From contig CP070840.1 of NCBI GenBank assembly GCA_020342025.1, positions 2,218,692 to 2,223,868 of the forward strand: a stretch of DNA of 5,177 bases. Direction: 5' to 3'. The position numbers and the translations under genes are program-made. The stretch comes from Deltaproteobacteria bacterium (GTDB taxonomy: Bacteria > Desulfobacterota > DSM-4660 > Desulfatiglandales > HGW-15). Position 1 is the first letter of the stretch, and the number at the start of each line of letters is the position of its first letter. Shown piece by piece: positions 1-4,953 of this stretch. The notes under the pieces were generated by a model. The model had not been told where the DNA came from. It did no database searches and worked only from the letters and a program-made list of their open reading frames with translations.

Positions 1-655
1 TCTTGGTATCCAGGGCAAAAAGGCTCACGTCCTGATCCGGGCCCACTTCAAAACCGAGCATCTTGGCATGGTCCTTTATGGCTTTAATGGGCGCACTCGC
101 GTAGGGAGATGGAAACATATAGCTATTTGCCATACGAGGCTTCCTTTTCCCATAATCGGGATGCTTTGGCCATTTCTTGTCAAACCAGGCCGTCAGACAG
201 GCCCTAGCGTTGGTGGAATAGTCTGGAGAAAAGAAAAGGTTGTAACGGGTCTTTTTGGGATCTGTCAGATGGGCAGAGTAAGAATCTGAGACATAAGGAA
301 TCTTATCCTTGTTGATCGTGGGTGAAAGGGCCTCCGTATCGCCCGTTCCCCATCCCATTATGGCCACCACGCCGAGTCTCTTTAAAAGTTTATACTTGGT
401 AATGGCCTCCGGGATGCGGTATCCATAATCAAACCAGATATATTTTACCGGCTTGCCATTTATACCGCCATTATCGTTCACATAATGGGACCAGAACTCT
501 GCTTGACCCAGGGCGGCGTCTTTGCCCACATCAGATGTGGCCCCTGTGGTGTCCTTTAGACCACCCACCTTGATCACTCCGGCCAAAGCCGTGGAGGATA
601 GGCCAAACAAAAGAGCAAACGCCAACAAAGGTACTAGAATTTTTTTCATCTTCAT
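1..655 (-). CDS. ABC transporter substrate-binding protein, branched-chain amino acid (LivK-like) family, N-terminal part
   Basis: This gene reads leftwards and runs off the window; 218 codons are visible. Residues 1-25 form a typical signal peptide: MKMKK, a hydrophobic core, then cleavage after ALA, giving a mature start at GVIKVGG. The mature part has the order of the periplasmic type-I binding fold (Peripla_BP_6): a first strand leading to GGLKDTTGATSDVG (31-44), NDNGGINGKPV (61-70), MGWGTGDTEALSP (100-112), INKDKIPYVSDSYSA (114-128) and SPDYSTNARA (143-152). The family captures branched-chain amino acids or related small solutes in the periplasm and delivers them to a LivHMGF-type permease, whose genes would lie to the left. 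The specific ligand cannot be read. The ATG at 655 is chosen because AAGGGGG (661-667) lies 5 nt upstream; the ATG at 649 is less well placed. The product is probably exported by Sec. Confidence 0.88.
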   Translation of the reverse strand, partial: MKMKKILVPLLAFALLFGLSSTALAGVIKVGGLKDTTGATSDVGKDAALGQAEFWSHYVNDNGGINGKPVKYIWFDYGYRIPEAITKYKLLKRLGVVAIMGWGTGDTEALSPTINKDKIPYVSDSYSAHLTDPKKTRYNLFFSPDYSTNARACLTAWFDKKWPKHPDYGKRKPRMANSYMFPSPYASAPIKAIKDHAKMLGFEVGPDQDVSLFALDTK

Positions 656-660
656 AGTTT

Positions 661-667
661 CCCCCTT
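661..667 (-). promoter_or_regulatory. Ribosome binding site of the substrate-binding protein gene
   Basis: On the minus strand this reads AAGGGGG, 5 nt before the ATG at 655. It decides between the two closely spaced in-frame ATG codons (655 and 649) in favour of the upstream one. Confidence 0.6.
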
Positions 668-701
668 ATATGGTTTATGGATTAATATTAAACCCCCATC
701 A

Positions 702-731
702 TTTATAAATATCTAAGTGCTGACTATTCAA
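702..731 (-). promoter_or_regulatory. Candidate sigma-70 promoter of the substrate-binding protein gene
   Basis: On the minus strand, TTGAAT (731-726) and TATAAA (707-702) are separated by 18 nt. Transcription would start near 695, leaving a leader of about 40 nt before the ATG at 655. The match is read by eye only; the AT-rich setting makes chance matches likely. Confidence 0.35.
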
Positions 732-751
732 TCACCTCCCTTCTAAGACCA

Positions 752-791
752 GTTGAGTCGTTAAGTAGTTGAATTGTTAAGTTGTTTAACG
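752..791. repeat. Degenerate 8-bp tandem repeat, five units (GTTRARTN)
   Basis: Five consecutive octamers in register: GTTGAGTC, GTTAAGTA, GTTGAATT, GTTAAGTT, GTTTAACG. Units alternate GTTGA / GTTAA, so there is also a 16-bp higher-order period. The array lies upstream of the leftward substrate-binding protein gene, about 20 bp beyond its proposed -35 box, and about 50 bp from the inverted-repeat element that follows. It resembles in style the short tandem repeats of some cyanobacteria (STRR), although those are heptamers. No function is evident. Confidence 0.6.
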
Positions 792-920
792 CTTTCAATC
801 GGCAATTTGTCATTTGATCTTAAATCAATGAAACCAACAAATGAGACTGTCGAAAAACCCGGTCCTGAGAGGCTGATGGAAAATGTCCAAATGCAAGGCT
901 TCCGAAATCCCGAGGAATGA

Positions 921-940
921 GGCGTACATAGAAGTACGCC
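921..940. repeat. Central hairpin of the inverted-repeat element
   Basis: A perfect 7-bp stem, GGCGTAC / GTACGCC, around a 6-nt loop (ATAGAA). It sits roughly at the centre of the element once the nested 39-bp block at 969-1007 is discounted. Confidence 0.65.
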
Positions 941-968
941 GCAGTGACGAGGGATGAGGGTAACGCAG

Positions 969-1007
969 CCCTTCGACTTTGCTCAGGGCCATGAGCTTGT
1001 CGAATGG
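969..1007. repeat. Nested palindromic repeat (CCCTTCGAC...GTCGAATGG) inside the element
   Basis: A 39-bp imperfect palindrome: outer arms CCCTTCGAC (969-977) and GTCGAATGG (999-1007), inner arms GCTCA (981-985) and TGAGC (992-996). It is flanked on both sides by GCAG (965-968 and 1007-1010, the second sharing one base with the palindrome's end). It looks like a second, independent short repeat that landed inside the larger one. The CTTCGACAAGCTCAGG-type palindrome is a known style of bacterial extragenic repeat. Confidence 0.6.
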
Positions 1008-1174
1008 CAGATGGGCGTTTTCCGACAGCCTCATAGACAAGTCAGAATCTATTCTAAGGAGAACCGATCTTGATTCTGGCTAAATATGGTATGCGGCAAC
1101 AAACTCCTACCCAGCATCAATGCCTGCCCTATGGTCTCTTTTCAAAAATATTCACTCTCAAATCCTCCTGTCAC

Positions 1175-1203
1175 TTGATTCCCGTGTTGGTTCTGGGTAT
1201 AGA
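1175..1203 (+). promoter_or_regulatory. Probable sigma-70 promoter of bioB
   Basis: TTGATT (1175-1180) and TATAGA (1198-1203) are separated by the ideal 17 nt. The start of transcription would fall near 1210, giving a leader of about 35 nt before the ATG at 1246. No convincing BirA-type operator (TTGTTAACC with its inverted partner) overlaps it, so regulation by biotin through BirA is not supported by sequence. Confidence 0.5.
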
Positions 1204-1229
1204 ATGTCATCATTGTAAATTGGAAATGA

Positions 1230-1236
1230 AAGGTGG
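1230..1236 (+). promoter_or_regulatory. Ribosome binding site of bioB
   Basis: AAGGTGG lies 9 nt before the ATG at 1246 and supports that start. Confidence 0.55.
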
Positions 1237-1245
1237 GCTTACGGT

Positions 1246-2292
1246 ATGAGGTTTGATGAATTGGCTTGTATTTCCTTGGAAGGTGAGATTATTACCCGCG
1301 AACAATGCGGGCAGGTGTTAAACTGCCCCGACAAATGGGTGCTAGCACTGCTTGACGCAGCGTATAAGGTGCGGCATCATTATTTTGGGAATGTAGTACA
1401 CATTCAGGTACTTACTAATGCCAAAAGTGGCCTTTGCGCGGAGGACTGCCATTACTGCTCTCAGTCAAGAGTTTCAACAGCAGACATCGAAAAATATCCT
1501 TTAATGTCTAAGGATAAACTCCTCAAAGAAGCCCAAAGGGCAAAACGGTTGAAGGCGAAACGATATTGTATGGCCTTGAGCGGTCGAGGTCCATCCGACA
1601 GGGAGATTGAAGGGTTATGTGAGATTATTAGCGCCATCAAGGAAAATACGCAGCTATCGGTTTGCTGTTCACTGGGATTTTTAAAAGAAGGACAGGCGCA
1701 ACGTCTGAAGGCTTCAGGCCTCGACCGTGTGAATCACAACCTGAACACCAGCCAGCGTTTTCATCCAAAGATTTGTACCACCCATACCTACCAAGATAGA
1801 CTGCAGACGTTACTCAGATGCCGTGCTGCGGGATTAGAAGTCTGCTCAGGTGGTATTGTGGGGCAGGGAGAAACAGATGAAGACATCATAGACCTTCTTC
1901 GGGCTGTGCGAGAGGTGGGGGCTGAATCCATTCCCCTTAACTTCTTGATCCCCATAAAAGGAACACCCTTTGAAGATCGTACCCATGAATTGAATCCTCG
2001 TCGCTGTCTAAAAATACTCTGCCTGGCACGCTTTCTCAATCCTGATCGTGAAATACGAGTAGCGGGCGGCAGAGAATACCATCTTCGCAGCCTCCAGCCG
2101 CTATCGCTTTATGCGGCCAATTCAATCTTTGTCTCAGGTTATCTCACAACCGGAGGTCAGTCGGCTGATGACGCGTTGCAAATGATCGCTGATCTGGGCT
2201 TTGCGCTTGAAGTGGAGGGGGCGGCGGAATCGCCAGAAATAGCTGTGCCTCCGCCGTTACCAAAAGACCCTCTTGCGGCTACCGGAATATGA
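1246..2292 (+). CDS. bioB: Biotin synthase
   Basis: A radical-SAM enzyme that inserts sulfur into dethiobiotin, the last step of biotin synthesis, in the cytoplasm. The 348-residue length suits the family. The [4Fe-4S] motif is C64-AED-C68-HY-C71, followed by SQS. The auxiliary [2Fe-2S] ligands known from E. coli BioB (C97, C128, C188, R260) map to C108 in YCMALSGRGPS, C140 in SVCCSLG, C200 in EVCSGGIVGQGE and R271 in EIRVAGGRE. Other family marks are VNHNLNTS (162-169), TTHTYQDRLQTL (178-189), PLNFLIPIKGTP (230-241) and ANSIFVSGYLTTGG (291-304). These separate it from HydE- and PylB-like relatives. The tail after about 325 is proline-rich and not conserved as far as I know. It stands alone: no bioA, bioD or bioF is in the window. 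The start is set by AAGGTGG at 1230-1236. Confidence 0.96.
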   Translation: MRFDELACISLEGEIITREQCGQVLNCPDKWVLALLDAAYKVRHHYFGNVVHIQVLTNAKSGLCAEDCHYCSQSRVSTADIEKYPLMSKDKLLKEAQRAKRLKAKRYCMALSGRGPSDREIEGLCEIISAIKENTQLSVCCSLGFLKEGQAQRLKASGLDRVNHNLNTSQRFHPKICTTHTYQDRLQTLLRCRAAGLEVCSGGIVGQGETDEDIIDLLRAVREVGAESIPLNFLIPIKGTPFEDRTHELNPRRCLKILCLARFLNPDREIRVAGGREYHLRSLQPLSLYAANSIFVSGYLTTGGQSADDALQMIADLGFALEVEGAAESPEIAVPPPLPKDPLAATGI

Positions 2293-2665
2293 CCAAAACA
2301 TTGGAAATTAGCGTGAGTCAAAATTGAGTCAGACTGCCTGACGCAACGTCAAAAGAAGAATCATCATTGCCCCTGCTTTTATCCGTTTGATGCCCACATC
2401 TTGTGGTGTGCCTCGAATCAGATAAAGTAAAAGGTTCTGCCTGGTGCATAGAGGCCGAAAAACTCACGAATCTCTAATGTGCAGTTTTTCAATCTGAGAT
2501 GTTTGGAAAATCTGGGTGAAGCCATTCTGGCGTTCATCCCCTTTTCTTACTAATCAGTCTGGCAAATTATCAATCCGCCCACCCGGTTCTTTCTCAGTGG
2601 AACCTCCCAAATACCGCAGAGTAGTCATGAGATTTACCTCTTCCAAAACAAAAGACGACCTCCTA
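2293..2665. other. Gene-poor spacer between bioB and tilS
   Basis: About 370 bp without a convincing gene. It holds a weak stem-loop with a T-run (2445-2489) and two short minus-strand open frames. One (2537 to 2418, ATG, 39 codons) begins just after AAAAGGGG. A second frame downstream of it, ending at 2329, could be its continuation after a frameshift; this might be a decayed small gene, but I recognise no family. The other frame (2628 to 2554, 24 codons) is probably chance. The direct repeat GAGTCA occurs twice with an 11-bp period (2315-2320 and 2326-2331). Confidence 0.4.
2445..2489 (+). terminator. Weak stem-loop with T-run after bioB
   Basis: TGCATAGAG (2445-2453) pairs with CTCTA (2472-2476) and TGCA (2480-2483), with a 3-nt bulge and an 18-nt loop, and is followed by GTTTTT (2484-2489). 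It is AT-rich and lies about 150 nt beyond the bioB stop, so it is only a possible Rho-independent terminator. Confidence 0.22.
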
Positions 2666-2695
2666 TTGACCCCCCCATGTTTTGAAGGTTACACT
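2666..2695 (+). promoter_or_regulatory. Candidate promoter of tilS
   Basis: TTGACC (2666-2671) and TACACT (2690-2695) are separated by 18 nt, including a run of seven C. Transcription would begin near 2702, upstream of the ATG codons at 2727 and 2736 but downstream of the TTG at 2682. This argues against that TTG as the tilS start. Confidence 0.35.
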
Positions 2696-2726
2696 GGAAT
2701 TCAAAAACCAAAATCTGACCATTATT

Positions 2727-4118
2727 ATGAATCCAATGAGAGATACAATAACAAAGGCCAAAGAGACAATTTTCCGTTACCGGATGTTAGATCCGGGGGA
2801 TCTTTGTGTTGTGGGCGTCTCAGGGGGACCCGACTCCGTATGCCTCCTCGATATTCTCCATGAACTCGGCGAAGAGTTGGAAATCAGGCTGGTCGTGGCC
2901 CACTTTGACCACGGACTCAGGGAGAAGGAGGATGAGGCCGAGACACGGTTTGTTCGACGTCTGGCCTCCTCCATGTCCCTTCCCTTTGAGACCGAAAAAG
3001 CCTCCTTGCTCAGGGAAGGTATCGCATCCTCGGTGGAGGAAAGGGCGAGGAATGCACGATATGCCTTCTTTGAAAAGCTAAAGGATAAGCTGGATGCTCA
3101 AAAGATTGCTCTAGGCCATAATCTGAACGACCAGGCGGAGACAGTTCTCATGAGGCTTTTAAGGGGTAGCGGCCCCACTGGTCTGGCCGGTATTCCCCCG
3201 TCGAGGGGAAATACCATCATCAGGCCGTTGATTGAAATCAAACGGGAGGAGATTGAATCCTATCTGAAGGCTCGAGACCTCTCATACGTCGTCGACAGTT
3301 CTAATCTTCAAACCGATTATCTGAGAAACAAGATCCGGCTGGAACTCTTGCCGCGGCTCCTGGAATACCAACCCAGGCTCATAGAGCATTTGGGACAACT
3401 GGCCCGCATCATGGGAAGTGACAATAGGTATCTGGAGGATCAAGCAGAAGACTGGGTAGTTAGGGAGGCGGAACAAAGACCTGAAGGGGGTATTTGGATA
3501 CCTGTACAATCCTTCGTTGAACTCCGGGAGCCTGTTAGAAACCGGGTGACGAGGCATTTACTGAGGAAGATTGGCAAAAACCTTCGCAGAATAGATCACG
3601 GTCATATTGAATCTGTGCACATGCTGGCCCAGGGCAGGAATCCACAAGGCATCTTAAATCTGCCTAACGGACTTACAGTCAAACGGGTGTATGACAGGTT
3701 GGCTTTCATGGCCGGCGAGGCAGACAAACAGGCTGAATTCCATTACCGCTTGAATGGTGTGGGGACCTATTATCTTGAAGAGATTGGACGATCCATAACC
3801 CTTGTGGAAATGGAAGGGGATGTGGATTTGAATTCGACGGATCAGGGGTGGACGGCATATCTGGATGCTGCCAAACTTCAGTATCCATTGATATTAAGAA
3901 CCCACAGGCCAGGGGATAGATTTGTCCCCCTTGGAATGAATGGGCACAAGAAGATTAAGAATTTTTTTATAGACCTTAAAATCCCCTCTGAGATGCGGGC
4001 CTCCACACCCATATTGGTGAGCCGGGATACGCCTGTCTGGGTTTGTGGTCACCGGATTGACGACAGATTCAAGGTCACATCAAAGACAAGAAAAATCCTA
4101 AAAGTAGCTCTTCGCTGA
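2727..4118 (+). CDS. tilS: tRNA(Ile)-lysidine synthetase
   Basis: TilS attaches lysine, using ATP, to cytidine 34 of the CAU-anticodon tRNA(Ile), so that the tRNA reads AUA and is charged with isoleucine. It is a cytoplasmic and generally essential enzyme. With this start it has 463 residues, normal for the long form. The N-terminal PP-loop ATPase has SGGPDS (32-37), AHFDHGLR (58-65), GHNLNDQAET (130-139), RGSGPTGLAGI (146-156), RPLIEI (166-171) and DSSN...NKIRLELLP (190-209). A middle helical region follows. The C-terminal TilS domain has RTHRPGDRFVPLGMNGHKKI (391-410), NFFIDLKIP (412-420) and WVCGHRIDDRFKV (438-450). The start is uncertain: the frame is open back to TTG at 2682, and ATG at 2736 is also possible. 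None has a good Shine-Dalgarno; family alignment and the promoter position favour 2727 or 2736. It converges with speD. Confidence 0.95.
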   Translation: MNPMRDTITKAKETIFRYRMLDPGDLCVVGVSGGPDSVCLLDILHELGEELEIRLVVAHFDHGLREKEDEAETRFVRRLASSMSLPFETEKASLLREGIASSVEERARNARYAFFEKLKDKLDAQKIALGHNLNDQAETVLMRLLRGSGPTGLAGIPPSRGNTIIRPLIEIKREEIESYLKARDLSYVVDSSNLQTDYLRNKIRLELLPRLLEYQPRLIEHLGQLARIMGSDNRYLEDQAEDWVVREAEQRPEGGIWIPVQSFVELREPVRNRVTRHLLRKIGKNLRRIDHGHIESVHMLAQGRNPQGILNLPNGLTVKRVYDRLAFMAGEADKQAEFHYRLNGVGTYYLEEIGRSITLVEMEGDVDLNSTDQGWTAYLDAAKLQYPLILRTHRPGDRFVPLGMNGHKKIKNFFIDLKIPSEMRASTPILVSRDTPVWVCGHRIDDRFKVTSKTRKILKVALR

Positions 4119-4121
4119 CTC

Positions 4122-4151
4122 CACCGCCTTAGGCTCATTGTAGAGGCGGTG
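4122..4151 (+). terminator. Hairpin just after tilS, possible terminator
   Basis: A perfect 8-bp GC-rich stem, CACCGCCT (4122-4129) / AGGCGGTG (4144-4151), with a 14-nt loop, begins 3 nt after the tilS stop. Only TTG follows, not a T-run, and the next ten bases (4152-4161) include the perfect palindrome TTGAATTCAA. It could terminate, or protect the 3' end of the transcript. Confidence 0.45.
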
Positions 4152-4168
4152 TTGAATTCAACTTTGTA

Positions 4169-4219
4169 GGAGTATTGGCCTCCGGCTCGGAGAGAGTAAT
4201 GGAGTGCCGGAGTAATGGA
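4169..4219. repeat. Degenerate 8-bp tandem repeat (GGAGTAAT)
   Basis: Octamers in one register: GGAGTATT (4169), two diverged units (4177-4192), AGAGTAAT (4193), GGAGTGCC (4201), GGAGTAAT (4209), then GGA. The ten-base GAGTAATGGA recurs exactly with a 16-bp period (4194 and 4210). The diverged middle contains a small hairpin, CTCCG-GCT-CGGAG. The array lies between the convergent tilS and speD genes. Its unit differs from the array at 752-791, but the period is the same. Confidence 0.55.
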
Positions 4220-4321
4220 TTTTTCAGGATCGAAGGCCCGTCTGCTTTCATGCAATGTATAATGATTTCAAAACTTTAATCAGCTAGGCGAATTGAGGCA
4301 AAATTAGGGTATAGGGATCCG

Positions 4322-4351
4322 TTCAGGTTCAGGCTGCAAGCCGTTCCTGAA
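4322..4351. repeat. Stem-loop between tilS and speD
   Basis: TTCAGG (4322-4327) pairs with CCTGAA (4346-4351); inside, GGCT (4332-4335) pairs with AGCC (4339-4342). It lies about 55 nt beyond the speD stop on the minus strand. Neither side has a T-run, so it may be a 3'-end structure rather than an intrinsic terminator. Apart from this and the octamer array, the 4220-4406 stretch shows nothing I can name. Confidence 0.35.
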
Positions 4352-4406
4352 GGGTGATGAAAGGTGAAATCTCGGAGGGCAAACAAACAGAAGCCGGTTC
4401 GGTCAG

Positions 4407-4805
4407 TCAACCAGCCTCTTGTTTATAGTTTATCTCCCCTTCCATGTAATCCATGAATCCTCTTTTCTGAAGCGTAATTTTGGGGTTCTTGGCACCAAAG
4501 AACTGAACCAGGTGTTGGTAAGCCTTTCGATGGTCCATGTGGTGACCACAGGTCTCAAAGGTCACCGCCGCGTAATTAAACTCTGGCCACGTGTGAACGG
4601 CGATGTGAGATTCTGCGATGGTAACGGTACCGCTAACCCCCCACGGCTTAAAGGTATGAAATGAGGTCCCTATCACTTCTGCCCCCATGAGTTCAGCAGC
4701 CTTCAGCATCCCCTCCTTAATTTCCTCTTCATGGGTAAGCCGCTCGCGATCACACTCATAGAGGTCTATGAGAACGAGGTCTAACAGGGCATACAATTTC
4801 CTCAC
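4407..4805 (-). CDS. speD: S-adenosylmethionine decarboxylase proenzyme (prokaryotic, Thermotoga/Bacillus-type class)
   Basis: SpeD decarboxylates S-adenosylmethionine to give the aminopropyl donor for spermidine synthesis. The 132-residue proenzyme matches the short bacterial class. It cuts itself between E65 and S66 in GVSGTVTIAESHIAVHTWPE (56-75); the serine becomes the pyruvoyl cofactor of the alpha chain. The residues that assist processing and catalysis in the Thermotoga enzyme (S63, H68, C83) correspond to S66, H71 and C86, all shifted by three. YECDRE (16-21), TSFHTFKPWGVSG (47-59) and the FNYAAVTFETCG strand (76-87) also fit. The start shown is GTG at 4805, but the Shine-Dalgarno-like AGGGAGG is only 2 nt away. 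A TTG at 4796 would restore the usual distance to CDRE. It follows mtnA on the same strand after 148 nt, linking polyamine synthesis with salvage of its by-product. Confidence 0.95.
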   Translation of the reverse strand: MRKLYALLDLVLIDLYECDRERLTHEEEIKEGMLKAAELMGAEVIGTSFHTFKPWGVSGTVTIAESHIAVHTWPEFNYAAVTFETCGHHMDHRKAYQHLVQFFGAKNPKITLQKRGFMDYMEGEINYKQEAG

Positions 4806-4807
4806 CC

Positions 4808-4815
4808 CCTCCCTA
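4808..4815 (-). promoter_or_regulatory. speD: Strong but oddly placed ribosome binding site of speD
   Basis: The minus strand reads TAGGGAGG here, close to the full anti-Shine-Dalgarno match. It is 2 nt from the GTG at 4805 and 11 nt from the TTG at 4796. Neither spacing is ideal, so the true start is open. Confidence 0.45.
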
Positions 4816-4853
4816 TTTTGATTTACGTGCTGAAGTTCCCAACTCCTTTCAAA

Positions 4854-4879
4854 GCAATCCTCTCTGCGAGGTGGATTGC
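4854..4879 (-). ncRNA. Stem-loop in the speD leader
   Basis: GCAATCC (4854-4860) and GGATTGC (4873-4879) form a perfect 7-bp stem, with an inner CTC/GAG pairing (4862-4864 with 4868-4870) and a small loop. It lies about 50 nt upstream of the speD start. The function is unknown; it could be a leader element, or an mRNA-stability or processing structure. It matches no riboswitch class I recognise. Confidence 0.35.
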
Positions 4880-4904
4880 CCGGTAAGCCCGGAAGATTTT
4901 AAGG

Positions 4905-4942
4905 GTTTGGCCTAGAAGATGAGCGCGGAGTATAGGCCAAAC
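4905..4942 (-). terminator. Stem-loop just after mtnA
   Basis: A perfect 10-bp stem, GTTTGGCCTA (4905-4914) / TAGGCCAAAC (4933-4942), with an 18-nt loop, starts 11 nt beyond the mtnA stop on the minus strand. No T-run follows (CCTTAAAATC), so it may be a weak or factor-assisted terminator, or a processing site that lets speD be expressed separately. Confidence 0.4.
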
Positions 4943-4953
4943 TTTATGTCAGG

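Larger units (their letters stand above)
841..1034. repeat. MITE/REP-like dispersed element with terminal inverted repeats
   Basis: The left end (841-860, ATGAGACTGTCGAAAAACCC) and the reverse complement of the right end (1034-1015) agree at 17 of 20 positions. Inside is a perfect 7-bp hairpin, GGCGTAC / GTACGCC (921-927 and 934-940), flanked by a direct repeat, CGAGGAATGAGG (911-922) and CGAGGGATGAGG (948-959). No protein of its own is encoded; the open frame across it on the minus strand follows from the repeat sequence. From memory, similar elements with GTCGAAAAA ends and a GGCGTAC hairpin are common in Desulfobacterota genomes, but I cannot search here. No clear target-site duplication is seen. 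Confidence 0.72.

Noticed and set aside
68..289. 73-codon plus-strand open frame
   Set aside because: It is antisense to the substrate-binding protein gene, whose signal peptide, ribosome site and family motifs are clear.
825..1040. 71-codon minus-strand open frame
   Set aside because: It coincides with the inverted-repeat element and its nested palindrome; the frame follows from repeat sequence, with no domain or good start.
1043..1078. Inverted repeat CAGAATC...GATTCTG
   Set aside because: A 7-bp stem with a 22-nt loop and no further support; such pairs are expected by chance.
1214..1244. Possible BirA operator (TTGTAAAT...TTACGG)
   Set aside because: Only the left half resembles TTGTTAACC; the right half lacks the inverted GGTTAACAA, so it is not a supported operator.
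2311..2344. Imperfect hairpin just after bioB (GCGTGAG...CTGACGC)
   Set aside because: The stem has a mismatch after four pairs, a long loop and no T-run, so it is not called as a terminator.
2516..2863. 115-codon plus-strand open frame
   Set aside because: It overlaps the start of tilS in another frame, has low-complexity composition and no family resemblance.
4419..4664. 81-codon plus-strand open frame
   Set aside because: It is the antisense shadow of speD, which has all catalytic residues.
4806..4953. SAM riboswitch upstream of speD
   Set aside because: I looked for SAM-I and SAM-II style conserved cores and saw none; only generic stem-loops are present.
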